Shown: positions 8,505-16,682 of the stretch, one piece after another
Layout of the letters: the number at the start of each line of letters is the position of its first letter
Position numbering within the stretch: position 1 is the stretch's first letter
NCBI GenBank assembly: GCA_965234545.1
Contig: OZ248348.1
Location: 1,550,001-1,614,000, forward strand
Origin: Methylotenera sp965234545
GTDB taxonomy: Bacteria > Pseudomonadota > Gammaproteobacteria > Burkholderiales > Methylophilaceae
Length of the DNA: 64,000 nucleotides
Reading direction: 5' to 3'
Position numbers and translations under genes: made by a program
The notes under the pieces: model-generated
Told to the model about the DNA's origin: nothing
The model's database searches: none
The model's input: only the letters and a program-made list of their open reading frames with translations

Positions 8505-8929
8505 AGGAGTCCCTGTGGTTTTTCCAATTGTATTTTATGGCGCATTTCAGCCGGCACGCCTATAGGCTTAAAGCTAACAGCATCAACAAAGGCTGCTTTC
8601 ACCTGCGCTTCTATCAACACCAGCCCATCACGGCTGATGCTTTGCTGCATGATTAAACTGCTGCGCCCGAGTTCGCTTAACTCGCAGTTCACTGCCAGCA
8701 TGTCGTTGAAATAAGCCGGTTTTTTAAACTGCATACTCAAACTGTGGATGACGATGATGAGGCCATGTTGGTCTTTTAACTGCGTTTGCTCAAAGCCCAA
8801 GGCGCGCAACCATTCGGTTCTGGCCCGCTCCATGAAATTCAAATAATTTGAGTGGTAAACCACCCCACCGCTGTCGGTGTCTTCATAATAAACGCGTATA
8901 GGCCAAGTAAATTGGGTCACGCTGGCCAA
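8501..8929 (-). CDS. ybgC: Tol-Pal associated acyl-CoA thioesterase YbgC
   Basis: Hotdog-fold thioesterase of the 4-hydroxybenzoyl-CoA thioesterase type that heads the tol-pal genes in many proteobacteria. It hydrolyses short-chain acyl-CoA or acyl-ACP in vitro; its exact role with Tol-Pal is not settled. The 142 residues include the active-site motif YYEDTDSGGVVYHSNYL (residues 14-30) and the usual RARTEWLR. The frame begins with TTG at 8929 inside ruvB. A GTG at 8920, overlapping the ruvB TGA and 10 bases after GGAAG, is an equally good or better start. The 13-bp overlap with ruvB implies co-transcription. Confidence 0.93.
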   Translation of the reverse strand: MASVTQFTWPIRVYYEDTDSGGVVYHSNYLNFMERARTEWLRALGFEQTQLKDQHGLIIVIHSLSMQFKKPAYFNDMLAVNCELSELGRSSLIMQQSISRDGLVLIEAQVKAAFVDAVSFKPIGVPAEMRHKIQLEKPQGLL

Positions 8930-9951
8930 TCTTCCGTCATTAAATTTTTTGGTACCGCCAAACCAAAATGCTGATATGCCAACTGGGTAGCCATGCGCCC
9001 ACGCGGGGTGCGCATCAAATAACCTTGCTGGATTAAGTAGGGCTCCAATACGTCTTCTATGGTGTCACGCTCTTCGCCTATGGCTGCTGCCAAATTATCC
9101 AAACCCACTGGGCCACCGGCAAATTTTTCCAATACCGCCAACAACAATTTTCTGTCCATGACATCAAAACCAAGCTTGTCCACATCCAACATTTTTAAAG
9201 CGGCGTCGGCCACTTCCGCGGATACCGTGCCATCGCCTTTAACTTGCGCGTAGTCACGCACGCGACGTAATAAACGGTTGGCAATGCGTGGCGTCCCGCG
9301 TGAGCGCTTGGCGATTTCTAATGAACCGGTGTCCACCATGGCTACGTCCAACAATCCGGCGCTGCGCTGAACGATGCGCGCCAACTCATCCGCCGTGTAA
9401 AACTCCAAGCGGGAGACGATGCCAAACCGATCGCGCAAGGGATTGGTCAGCATGCCGGCACGGGTGGTGGCGCCAATTAAGGTAAACGGCGGCAAATCCA
9501 AACGCACGCTGCGGGCAGCCGGCCCCTCGCCTATCATGATGTCCAAACGGTAATCTTCCATGGCCGGGTACAAGATCTCTTCCACCACGGGTGACAAGCG
9601 ATGAATCTCATCGATAAACAAAACGTCATTGGGTTCTAAATTGGTCAGCAACGCCGCCAAATCACCGGCACGTTCCAACACCGGGCCCGAGGTTTGACGC
9701 ATATTAACGCCCATTTCTTTGGCGATGATGTGCGCCAAAGTGGTTTTACCCAAACCAGGCGGACCAAACAGCAAGACATGATCCAGCGCCTCACTGCGAC
9801 CACGCGCCGCGTTGATGAAGATTTCCAACTGACTGCGGGCTTTTTCTTGGCCCACGTATTCGTCCAATAACTTGGGACGCAAGGCACGCTCTAAGGCCTC
9901 CTCTTGGGGGCTTTCGGTATCAGGGGCGATCAGGCGATCGGTTTCTATCAT
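8917..9951 (-). CDS. ruvB: Holliday junction branch-migration helicase RuvB
   Basis: AAA+ motor that drives branch migration of Holliday junctions with RuvA. The ATG at 9951 gives 344 residues beginning MIETDRLIAPD, the usual RuvB length; a GTG at 9987 lacks a ribosome site. Walker A is GPPGLGKTTLA, Walker B is VLFIDEIHRL, and sensor motifs GATTRAG and GTPRIANRLLRR follow. The C-terminal winged helix ends in TPRGR. It lies 67 bp after ruvA and overlaps ybgC, tying DNA repair genes to the tol-pal string. I see no LexA-type box in the short gaps of this operon. Confidence 0.97.
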   Translation of the reverse strand: MIETDRLIAPDTESPQEEALERALRPKLLDEYVGQEKARSQLEIFINAARGRSEALDHVLLFGPPGLGKTTLAHIIAKEMGVNMRQTSGPVLERAGDLAALLTNLEPNDVLFIDEIHRLSPVVEEILYPAMEDYRLDIMIGEGPAARSVRLDLPPFTLIGATTRAGMLTNPLRDRFGIVSRLEFYTADELARIVQRSAGLLDVAMVDTGSLEIAKRSRGTPRIANRLLRRVRDYAQVKGDGTVSAEVADAALKMLDVDKLGFDVMDRKLLLAVLEKFAGGPVGLDNLAAAIGEERDTIEDVLEPYLIQQGYLMRTPRGRMATQLAYQHFGLAVPKNLMTEDWPA

Positions 9952-10018
9952 GGGCGTTTTTTCCAATACGCTTGCGTCGCGGCGCACACCAATGCGCTAA
10001 CTCAAGCGTGCATAACGG

Positions 10019-10597
10019 TTATTTTGACAGGGATTTTAAAGCTTGTTTAATGCCTTCTGCAACCGTGCTGTCGCTGGGCAATAATTTCACCGCAGCCAAG
10101 GCTTCACGCTCATTGTACCCTAATGAAATAAGGGCATTGAGTACATCGCTGGCGGCCGATTTGGGTTGGTTGGCCTGCAAGGCATTAAGGCCGGCCAGGC
10201 TAAATTTATCTTTGAGTTCCAGCAACAAGCGTTCGGCGGTTTTCTTACCCACGCCAGGCACGCGCGTCAGCATGGCGCTGTCTTGCATGGCCACGGCTTG
10301 GGCTAGGTCGTCTATAGACAAGCCGCTCAATATGGACAATGCCGATTTCGCCCCTATGCCGTTCACTTTCAATAACTGCCTAAAGGTGGCGCGCTCTTGC
10401 TCGCTGCCAAAACCGTATAACAATTGCGCATCTTCCCGCACGACAAAATGCGTCAACATCACGACTTTTTCACCTAGGGCCGGCAGGTTATAAAAGGTGC
10501 TCATGGGCACTTCGCATTCGTAGCCGACACCGTGGCAATCAATCAAGATTAGTGGCGGCGTCTTTTCCAATAGCGTGCCATTCAAACGTCCTATCAT
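10019..10597 (-). CDS. ruvA: Holliday junction DNA helicase subunit RuvA
   Basis: Tetrameric protein that recognises the four-way junction and loads RuvB. The ATG at 10597 has the ribosome site AAGGGAG 6 bases upstream and gives 192 residues starting MIGRLNGTLLEK, the usual RuvA start. An earlier start at 10621 is rejected. Domain I is the N-terminal OB fold. Domain II carries two helix-hairpin-helix motifs, GIGAKSALSIL and VPGVGKKTAERLLLEL. Domain III is the short C-terminal RuvB-binding helix bundle (ALISLGYNEREA). It lies between ruvC and ruvB. Confidence 0.97.
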   Translation of the reverse strand: MIGRLNGTLLEKTPPLILIDCHGVGYECEVPMSTFYNLPALGEKVVMLTHFVVREDAQLLYGFGSEQERATFRQLLKVNGIGAKSALSILSGLSIDDLAQAVAMQDSAMLTRVPGVGKKTAERLLLELKDKFSLAGLNALQANQPKSAASDVLNALISLGYNEREALAAVKLLPSDSTVAEGIKQALKSLSK

Positions 10598-10653
10598 TGC
10601 AACTCCCTTATTAAGACCCATGCTAACAATAAGGCATGGCTAACGATTGACTA

Positions 10654-11217
10654 CTAAACCAAACGGCCGCCTCGCACCCTAAATCCAGCGGTGGCCAATT
10701 TACCCAAACCTTGGCCGCCGTGGGCATGGCAAATAGCACATGCCAAGGCATCGGCCGAATCGGGCTTAGGCGTGGCAGCTAGATTAAGCAGGCGCTTGAC
10801 CATGGCTTGCACCTGCTCCTTATCAGCATGGCCGTTGCCGACCACAGCCTGTTTGACCTGCAAAGCCGTGTACTCGGCCACGCTCAAATCACGGATAACG
10901 GCCGCACTGATGGCAGCGCCGCGCGCCTGACCCAATAACAGTGTCGACTGCGGATTGACGTTGACGAACACTTTTTCTATGGCGACTTGGTTGGGATGGT
11001 AGGTGTCGATGACTTCGAATAAGCCATCCAATATGACTTTTAAGCGCGCCGGCAACTCTTCTCTGTCGTCTTCACCGACCACCTTATTTTTCTTTGCGCT
11101 GGCCGTTTTGATGGTGCCACTGGCGATGTAATGTATTTTTTCGCCGTCTTTTTCAATCAAACCAAAGCCCGTCATGCGCAGGCCAGGGTCTATACCAAGA
11201 ATTATGATTTTGCTCAC
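10654..11217 (-). CDS. ruvC: Crossover junction endodeoxyribonuclease RuvC
   Basis: Dimeric nuclease that resolves Holliday junctions by paired nicks. It has 187 residues. The RNase H-like fold is marked by ILGIDPGLRMTGFG (catalytic Asp near residue 9), AIEKVFVN (catalytic Glu) and the C-terminal DSADALACAICHAH pair of acidic residues. The start is GTG at 11217, sharing one base with the yebC TAG stop, so the two genes are coupled. The yebC-ruvC-ruvA-ruvB order is standard in proteobacteria. Confidence 0.97.
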   Translation of the reverse strand: MSKIIILGIDPGLRMTGFGLIEKDGEKIHYIASGTIKTASAKKNKVVGEDDREELPARLKVILDGLFEVIDTYHPNQVAIEKVFVNVNPQSTLLLGQARGAAISAAVIRDLSVAEYTALQVKQAVVGNGHADKEQVQAMVKRLLNLAATPKPDSADALACAICHAHGGQGLGKLATAGFRVRGGRLV

Positions 11218-11942
11218 TAGTCGTCGATTAAGGCGCTGGTGTAGACGTCTTGCACGTCGTCTAAATCGTCCAATGCGTCCAATATTTTTTGCATTTTTAG
11301 TGCATCGTCGCCAGTGAGTTCTATTTCATTCATGGGTTTCATGGTGACTTCTGCCATGACGGCTTTCAAGCCAGCCGCTTCCATGGCTTCTTTGACGGCC
11401 ATAAAATCATTGGGCGCAGTGATCACCTCTATGCTGCCATCCTCATCACTAACGACGTCTTCCGCACCCGCGTCCAAAGCCACTTCCATGACTTTATCTT
11501 CGTTGGTGCCTGGCTCGTAGACCAAACTGCCGCAATGTTTAAACATAAATGCCACCGAACCATCGGTACCCAAGTTGCCACCAAACTTAGTCAATGCGTG
11601 GCGCACATCGGCTACCGCACGCTGCTTATTGTCGGTTAAACAATCAATAATAATGGACGCGCCATTGATGCCATAACCTTCGTAACGAATTTCTTCGTAG
11701 TTCACGCCTTCTAATTCACCCGTGCCTTTTTTGATGGCGCGCGTGATGTTATCGGCCGGCATGTTCTCTTCCTTGGCCACGGCTACCGCCGCGCGCAAGC
11801 GTGGGTTCATGGTCACGTCGCCACCACTTAAACGGGCCGCAACCGTAATCTCTTTAATAATTTTGGTGAATATTTTGCCGCGCTTGGCATCTTGACGGCC
11901 TTTGCGATGTTGAATATTTGCCCACTTACTATGACCTGCCAT
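11217..11942 (-). CDS. yebC: YebC/PmpR family protein (translation factor or regulator)
   Basis: Conserved TACO1/YebC family protein of 241 residues. Members are described as DNA-binding regulators (PmpR) in some bacteria and, more recently, as factors that ease translation of proline-rich stretches. Which applies here cannot be read from sequence. The N-terminal AGHSKWANIQHRKGRQDAK signature is complete, and the acidic C-terminal domain ends in DDLDDVQDVYTSALIDD. It is first in the ruv-tol string. A 17-bp AT-rich dyad lies 23 bp upstream (11965-11981). Confidence 0.94.
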   Translation of the reverse strand: MAGHSKWANIQHRKGRQDAKRGKIFTKIIKEITVAARLSGGDVTMNPRLRAAVAVAKEENMPADNITRAIKKGTGELEGVNYEEIRYEGYGINGASIIIDCLTDNKQRAVADVRHALTKFGGNLGTDGSVAFMFKHCGSLVYEPGTNEDKVMEVALDAGAEDVVSDEDGSIEVITAPNDFMAVKEAMEAAGLKAVMAEVTMKPMNEIELTGDDALKMQKILDALDDLDDVQDVYTSALIDD

Positions 11943-11964
11943 TTGACCTACCCTTAAGACTTAA

Positions 11965-11981
11965 AAAATAGCGACTATTTT
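11965..11981. repeat. AT-rich inverted repeat upstream of yebC
   Basis: AAAATAG-CGA-CTATTTT is a perfect 7-bp dyad with a 3-base centre, 23-39 bp before the yebC ATG. It partly overlaps a possible -10 element (TAAAAT on the minus strand). It could be an operator or only a weak hairpin. It does not resemble a LexA box. Confidence 0.35.
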
Positions 11982-12003
11982 ATCACAAGCCTGCCTGGCC
12001 ACA

Positions 12004-12915
12004 TTACTCCTGCCCTTGGGCCGGATCAATTTGCGTGTGCTTACGGATGTTAATGATGGAGATGGTAATCAATGACAGGGCAATCAACACCATGCCTATC
12101 AGTTCATACAAATTGGGCACTTCGTTTAACTGCACCCAGGCTGCAATCACCCCTATCACCGGCGCCAACATCGACGCCATACTAGCAACGCCGGCCTGCA
12201 AACGCTGCAAGGCATACAGCCATAATACCCAAGCCAAGCAACCGCTTAAAAATACATTAAACAGCACGGCATAAATAAAACCGCTGGTCCACTGTATGGG
12301 CGGCGCTGGCAAAATTAAGGCTATGGCAAGGATGGGAATGGAGCCCAACAACATAGGCCAGGCAGTCAGATTGAGTAAATCCAAATGCGGCGCACGTTGA
12401 TGCAGTTTTTTGGAAATGATGGCGGAGACCGCCCAGGATATGCCCGAACACAACGCTAAAAACATGCTAAAGCCATCGGCCTTGATGTGCAGCGGATTAA
12501 AAATAAACAGCATGCCCAGGAGCGCAAACAGGACTGCCAACCATTGCCAGCCTTGCACCTTTTCACCCAGCATAGGCCAAGCAAACAACAGTACCCAAAA
12601 TGGCATGGTGTAAGTGAGCACCGCCGTTTTACCGGCGCCGCCTTCAACCAAGGCCCATATCAACAGCCCGGTAAAGCCGACTGTTTGCAGCAAACCCAGG
12701 GTCAACATAGTGGGAAAATGGCTTAAGGCCAAAGGGCGCTTAGTCAGCGCAATCAAAACAAACAAAACCAAGGCCCCCAAGACAGTACGCATGGCGGCAA
12801 ACTGAAATGGGCTAGCATATTGCACCGCCACCTTCATCACCACCCAGTTATACCCCCAAATTAAAGTAAGAACGAACAAAGCCAACAAGGCTTTAATGAC
12901 GGTATTTTTATGCAT
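12004..12915 (-). CDS. DMT-superfamily permease (EamA domains)
   Basis: Inner-membrane transporter of the drug/metabolite transporter superfamily, with 303 residues and about ten hydrophobic helices arranged as two EamA repeats. The first starts near residue 10 (FVLTLIWGYNWVVMKVA) and the second near residue 155 (FLALCSGISWAVSAII). The loop PMLGEKVQGWQW and the matching second-repeat end APVIGVIAAWVQLNEVP are typical. Such proteins usually export amino acids or other metabolites, but the substrate here is unknown. It reads alone on the minus strand, between yebC and the divergent CBS gene, with 90 bp to the latter. Confidence 0.88.
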   Translation of the reverse strand: MHKNTVIKALLALFVLTLIWGYNWVVMKVAVQYASPFQFAAMRTVLGALVLFVLIALTKRPLALSHFPTMLTLGLLQTVGFTGLLIWALVEGGAGKTAVLTYTMPFWVLLFAWPMLGEKVQGWQWLAVLFALLGMLFIFNPLHIKADGFSMFLALCSGISWAVSAIISKKLHQRAPHLDLLNLTAWPMLLGSIPILAIALILPAPPIQWTSGFIYAVLFNVFLSGCLAWVLWLYALQRLQAGVASMASMLAPVIGVIAAWVQLNEVPNLYELIGMVLIALSLITISIINIRKHTQIDPAQGQE

Positions 12916-13006
12916 GATGGGGGGCTTAAGTATTTTTCTAATTCAATTGTGTAACACGCATTATAAGGTGTATATTTTTAGCTAGCATTTTTGTGAGGAG
13001 AGAATA

Positions 13007-13438
13007 ATGAAAACAATACAACAATTACTGGCAACAAAAAAACACAAAGATGTGATTTCGATTGCCCCTCACCGTCCAGTGTTTGATGCCTTGGTGGTGA
13101 TGGCAGAGTACGAAATCGGCGCACTGATGGTGCTTGAAGGCGAGAAGTTAGTGGGGATATTTTCTGAACGCGACTACGCTAGGGAAGTGGTGCTGAAAGG
13201 CAAATCATCCAAAACAACGGCCATCAGTGAAGTCATGACGGCCAACGTCATTTCTTCATCATTGAACGACACGGTAGAACACGCCATGACCGTCATGACA
13301 GAAAAACGCATACGCCATTTACCGGTGGTCGATAATGCCAAGGTGGTCGGTATGCTGTCCATAGGCGATTTAGTCAAAGAAACCATAGACTACCAACAAC
13401 GTTTAATTCAACAGCTAGAGAGCTACATTACCGGCTAA
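13007..13438 (+). CDS. CBS-domain protein
   Basis: A 143-residue cytoplasmic protein made of two CBS domains (about 8-66 and 74-135). The pair usually binds adenine nucleotides or similar ligands. Diagnostic segments are VGIFSERDYAREVVLKG in the first repeat and RHLPVVDNAKVVGMLSIGDLV in the second. No fused enzyme or channel domain is present, so its partner is unknown. A strong ribosome site, GAGGAGAG, precedes the ATG. The gene stands alone and ends 15 bp before a bidirectional terminator shared with the convergent trhP. Confidence 0.9.
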   Translation: MKTIQQLLATKKHKDVISIAPHRPVFDALVVMAEYEIGALMVLEGEKLVGIFSERDYAREVVLKGKSSKTTAISEVMTANVISSSLNDTVEHAMTVMTEKRIRHLPVVDNAKVVGMLSIGDLVKETIDYQQRLIQQLESYITG

Positions 13439-13453
13439 GTCATCAAAGTGATT

Positions 13454-13490
13454 AAAAGCCTGACAAACGCCGTATTTGTCAGGCTTTTTT
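13454..13490. terminator. Bidirectional rho-independent terminator
   Basis: A 14-bp perfect stem, AAAAGCCTGACAAA (13454-13467) paired with TTTGTCAGGCTTTT (13475-13488), with a 7-base loop. The T run (13485-13490) serves the CBS gene, and the A run on the other side serves the minus-strand trhP, whose stop codon lies at the edge of the stem. Confidence 0.92.
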
Positions 13491-14835
13491 ATAGGTATTT
13501 GGCCACCATGGCATTGTTTAAATTCTGCGCCACCACCGGCAAACGCACAAAATAACCACTGCCAGCCGCTTGCTCTATGGCTTCGCCTTTTTTGTTGTAC
13601 ATGGCTTCCACCAGCACATCCTGATTGCCGCTAGGATGAATGAGTTGCAAACGGTCGCCCACAGAAAATTTATTGCGCGCCTCTATGTCCGCCAAGCCTG
13701 TCGTCGCATCGTAAGCCACCACATCACCCACGTACAAACTGCGATTGGAGATGGAGTAACCTTGCTTGTAGTTTTGATGTTCAGCCGTGTGATGGCGCTG
13801 ATAAAAACCATCGGTATAGCCACGGTTGGCTAGGTTTTCCAATTCGCCCAACAAATTCCAATCAAAGGGACGCCCCGCCACCGCGTCGTCTATGGCGACA
13901 CGGTAGTTTTGGCAAGTGCGCGCCACGTAATAACGCGATTTGGTTCGCCCTTCAATTTTTAAAGAATCCACGCCCATTTTCACTAAACGCTCGACATGCT
14001 CAATGGCGCGTAAATCTTTGCTGTTCATGATGTAAGTGCCGTGCTCGTCTTCCAAGATAGGCAACAACTCACCTGGACGACCTTTTTCTTCTATTAGGTA
14101 AACTTTATCAGCTAGCGGATGGCGGGGTAAACTGCCGCAAGCCGAGAGGCTGGACTTTTCCATCTCCGCTTGAAAGTCGAATTCGTTTAAGCGTATGACG
14201 CCGGCCGCATCTTCCGCCGCGTCGTGCACTTTGTAATCCCAGCGACAAGAATTGGTGCAGGTGCCTTGGTTGGGATCGCGCTGATTAAAATAGCCGGACA
14301 GCAAACAGCGCCCAGAATAAGCGATGCATAAGGCGCCGTGCACGAACACTTCCAACTCCATGTCTGGGCAGAGTTGGCGTATTTCTGCAATTTCATCCAA
14401 GGACAATTCGCGCGACAATATCACCCGTGTCAGGCCCAAACTTTGCCAAAATTTGACCGTGGCAAAATTCACCGTGTTGGCTTGCACAGACAAATGCACC
14501 GGCATGTCTGGCCATTTTTCACGCACCATCATAATCAAACCAGGATCAGACATGATTAAGGCATCCGGATTCATGGCAATCACCGGCTCCATATCGGCCA
14601 TATAGGTTTTTACTTTGCCGTTATGCGGGGCAATGTTGCTGGCGACAAAAAACTTTTTGCCGCGCGCGTGCGCTTCGTTGATGCCTAGCTCCAGGTTGGC
14701 CATAGTGAAATCGTTATTGCGCGCGCGCAGGCTATAACGAGGCTGACCGGCATAAATGGCATCGGCGCCGTAGTCAAAAGCGGTGCGCATGCGATCCAAG
14801 TCGCCAGCCGGCGCAAGTAATTCAGGTAATTTCAT
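13489..14835 (-). CDS. trhP: Prephenate-dependent tRNA uridine(34) hydroxylase TrhP (U32 peptidase family, YegQ)
   Basis: YegQ-type member of the U32 'peptidase' family. TrhP of E. coli makes 5-hydroxyuridine at the tRNA wobble base using prephenate. The 448-residue protein begins LPELLAPAGDLDRMRTAFDYG and carries the family signature around EVFVHGALCIAYSGRC, plus further cysteines in GTCTNSCRWDY that may hold an iron-sulfur cluster. Its length matches YegQ (about 453). The ATG at 14835 is preferred over the TTG at 14847, because GGTGA lies close upstream and yjbQ ends at 14837, making the two genes coupled. The function is assigned by family resemblance. Confidence 0.9.
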   Translation of the reverse strand: MKLPELLAPAGDLDRMRTAFDYGADAIYAGQPRYSLRARNNDFTMANLELGINEAHARGKKFFVASNIAPHNGKVKTYMADMEPVIAMNPDALIMSDPGLIMMVREKWPDMPVHLSVQANTVNFATVKFWQSLGLTRVILSRELSLDEIAEIRQLCPDMELEVFVHGALCIAYSGRCLLSGYFNQRDPNQGTCTNSCRWDYKVHDAAEDAAGVIRLNEFDFQAEMEKSSLSACGSLPRHPLADKVYLIEEKGRPGELLPILEDEHGTYIMNSKDLRAIEHVERLVKMGVDSLKIEGRTKSRYYVARTCQNYRVAIDDAVAGRPFDWNLLGELENLANRGYTDGFYQRHHTAEHQNYKQGYSISNRSLYVGDVVAYDATTGLADIEARNKFSVGDRLQLIHPSGNQDVLVEAMYNKKGEAIEQAAGSGYFVRLPVVAQNLNNAMVAKYL

Positions 14836-14836
14836 C

Positions 14837-15256
14837 TTATTCACCAATAATCTTTACCAAGACGCGTTTTTTGCGTCTGCCATCAAACTCGCCGTAAAAA
14901 ATTTGTTCCCAAGGACCAAAGTCCAAACGCCCTTCGGTAATCGCCACCACCACTTCGCGGCCCATTAATTGGCGCTTCATGTGGGCATCGGCATTGTCTT
15001 CACCGGTATCGTTGTGCCGGTAGCCACTGACCGGCTCGTGCGGCGCCAATTTTTCCAACCATTGGGTGTAATCGTGATGCAGGCCACGCTCGTCGTCGTT
15101 AATAAAGACACTGGCGGTGATGTGCATGGCATTAATCAGCACCAAGCCCTCGCGCACGCCACTCTCACGCAAGCACTCGTTCACTTGTTCGGTGATGCGG
15201 ATAAAGGCCACGCGGGTGGGCGGATTAAACCACAATTCTTTACGGTAACTTTTCAT
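14837..15256 (-). CDS. yjbQ: UPF0047 / YjbQ family protein
   Basis: A compact 139-residue cytoplasmic protein of the widespread YjbQ family. Conserved segments are GLVLINAMHITASVFINDDE, YRHNDTGEDNADAHMKRQL and the C-terminal GRLDFGPWEQIFYGEFDGRR. His, Asp and Glu residues in these segments form the family's putative metal site. Weak thiamine-phosphate synthase activity has been reported for some members, but the true role is unknown. It directly precedes trhP with stop and start nearly overlapping. The ATG at 15256 is the only reasonable start. Confidence 0.9.
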   Translation of the reverse strand: MKSYRKELWFNPPTRVAFIRITEQVNECLRESGVREGLVLINAMHITASVFINDDERGLHHDYTQWLEKLAPHEPVSGYRHNDTGEDNADAHMKRQLMGREVVVAITEGRLDFGPWEQIFYGEFDGRRKKRVLVKIIGE

Positions 15257-15324
15257 GCTGGGCTTCCTCGTGCAAAAGTTAAATCTAAGCTGCTATTTTA
15301 TCATTGCCGGATTATAAACCCACC

Positions 15325-15353
15325 AAAAAAAAGGCCTCCAATGCGGAGGCCTT
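15325..15353 (-). terminator. Rho-independent terminator after the SoxYZ-like gene
   Basis: On the minus strand, AAGGCCTCC and GGAGGCCTT form a perfect 9-bp stem (15331-15353) with a 5-base loop, followed by an uninterrupted T run (15325-15330 as A on the plus strand). It lies 20 bp past the stop of the SoxYZ-like gene and insulates yjbQ-trhP downstream. Confidence 0.93.
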
Positions 15354-15372
15354 AGGCGATGCGAGCTTGCCA

Positions 15373-16176
15373 TCAATGGCTTAAATCAAGTTGCTGTACA
15401 AAGCTTTTGCCTTCGTTGTCGTTGGCTGTCACGTATAATTTTCCGACCGCAGCAGGCACAAAATTGAATTTAAAGTAGGGGTCTTCCGAGGTGCCCACGC
15501 CTACGTCTATGCTGAGCAGCGGCGCCGCGTTATAGGAAAATACCACTTTGTTAATGTAAAAAGCCGGCACGAAGCCTTGTGAAACCAATTCGCGTTGCAA
15601 GCCGGTACGCATTGGGTGCTTGATATTGAACGTCACCGCCGTTGGGCTATTGAGTGTGACGGGTTGATCCACTTTGAATTTTATCTTACCGGCACTGGCA
15701 CGTATGCTCGCCTCATCACCGTCTACCGTGCCGCCACAGCCACCGGCAGCGCGTATTTCGCGTGAAGCCAAGTACAATTTACCATCGGCCGTTTCACCCA
15801 CCAAACGCACAAAGGCATCGGTTTCAAAGCGGATACGGGTGGCGACTTGGAAATTACCCAAGCCTGGGCTTAAATGGTAAGTCGCGGTTAAGGGAATGGG
15901 GTTGGCATCAACAAAAGCGTACAGCTTGCTAATCACCACGCCTTTAGCGGCGGCATTATCTATGCTGTAGCTGACCGGCACTTGCGCACCGCTCTCGGCG
16001 CGGCGCGGGGCATCGATTTTAATAAAATCGGCCTCCTGCATGTCGCGCTTAGCAAAGAACGCCTCTTTCATGATGGGCCATAACTTTGTATCGGGTTCGG
16101 CACGCAATGGCATGGCGATAAGTAGCGCCATCAGCAGTGCGGCTTTTAGCAAAATAGCTGGTTTTAACAGTTTCAT
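15373..16176 (-). CDS. Fused SoxYZ-like carrier protein, quinoprotein-dehydrogenase-associated type
   Basis: Secreted 267-residue protein that joins a SoxY-like and a SoxZ-like domain in one chain. A Sec signal peptide covers about residues 1-26. The SoxY-like half (about 35-150) ends in the sulfur-carrier swinging-arm motif GGCGG at residues 145-149, with Cys147. In classical SoxY that motif is the extreme C-terminus; here a SoxZ-like immunoglobulin-fold domain (about 160-267) follows. A family with this layout is found near PQQ-dependent alcohol dehydrogenases of methylotrophs; no dehydrogenase gene is in this window. A strong ribosome site, GGGAGGGG, precedes the ATG, and a clear terminator follows, so it is likely a single-gene unit. 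Its substrate is unknown. Confidence 0.85.
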   Translation of the reverse strand: MKLLKPAILLKAALLMALLIAMPLRAEPDTKLWPIMKEAFFAKRDMQEADFIKIDAPRRAESGAQVPVSYSIDNAAAKGVVISKLYAFVDANPIPLTATYHLSPGLGNFQVATRIRFETDAFVRLVGETADGKLYLASREIRAAGGCGGTVDGDEASIRASAGKIKFKVDQPVTLNSPTAVTFNIKHPMRTGLQRELVSQGFVPAFYINKVVFSYNAAPLLSIDVGVGTSEDPYFKFNFVPAAVGKLYVTANDNEGKSFVQQLDLSH

Positions 16177-16295
16177 TTTAGTCCCCTCCCAAATTAATTA
16201 CAGTCACGCTAGGCCTGACATACTTGCTTAATCGCTCATCTAAAATTAGGACTCACCCATGCACGAAAAAATTCACTGACATAGAAAACGTCGGC

Positions 16296-16679
16296 TTAAT
16301 CCACGTGAAAAAATAACTCCACGCCATTGCCTACTGGGTCTTTAAAATTAATCTGCTTCACGTTTAAAACGGGCAAATCACGCACCGTGTAAGCTACCTT
16401 GCGAGCACTAAGGTGCGCTTCCATGGCAGGCATATTGGTGCAGGTAAATGAAAAATGGTCCACGCTGGTTAACACATGGGTCAGCATCGCTTCCTCACCA
16501 CGGTATTCGGCTAGATGCAACACGACCTTATCGCCTGCATACAACCAAAAACCGCGGCTGCTAAAGCCCTCACGCGGGCCAACTTGTAAACCCACCACAT
16601 CGCAGTAAAAATCCTTCAATTGCAGCATCGTCTGATAAGGCGTGCGCAAATTAACGTGATTAATTTCGGTGACCGGCAT
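16296..16679 (-). CDS. VOC-superfamily (glyoxalase/dioxygenase-like) protein
   Basis: A 127-residue protein with the paired beta-alpha-beta-beta-beta units of the vicinal oxygen chelate fold. Metal-ligand positions look conserved: His in EINHVNLRTP (start of repeat 1), His in VDHFSFTCTNM (start of repeat 2) and Glu in DPVGNGVELFFHVD (end of repeat 2). Members include glyoxalase I, dioxygenases and fosfomycin resistance proteins, and the sequence does not settle which. Its ATG lies 3 bp after the stop of the Mrr-like gene, so it is probably co-transcribed with aspS. Confidence 0.85.
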   Translation of the reverse strand: MPVTEINHVNLRTPYQTMLQLKDFYCDVVGLQVGPREGFSSRGFWLYAGDKVVLHLAEYRGEEAMLTHVLTSVDHFSFTCTNMPAMEAHLSARKVAYTVRDLPVLNVKQINFKDPVGNGVELFFHVD

Positions 16680-16682
16680 TTA

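Noticed and set aside
10598..10653. A LexA (SOS) box before ruvA-ruvB, expected from E. coli
   Set aside because: No CTGT-N8-ACAG-like sequence is present in this gap or before yebC.
13007..13438. The CBS protein as an IMP dehydrogenase fragment
   Set aside because: It is a complete two-CBS protein with its own ribosome site and terminator; no catalytic barrel sequence flanks it.
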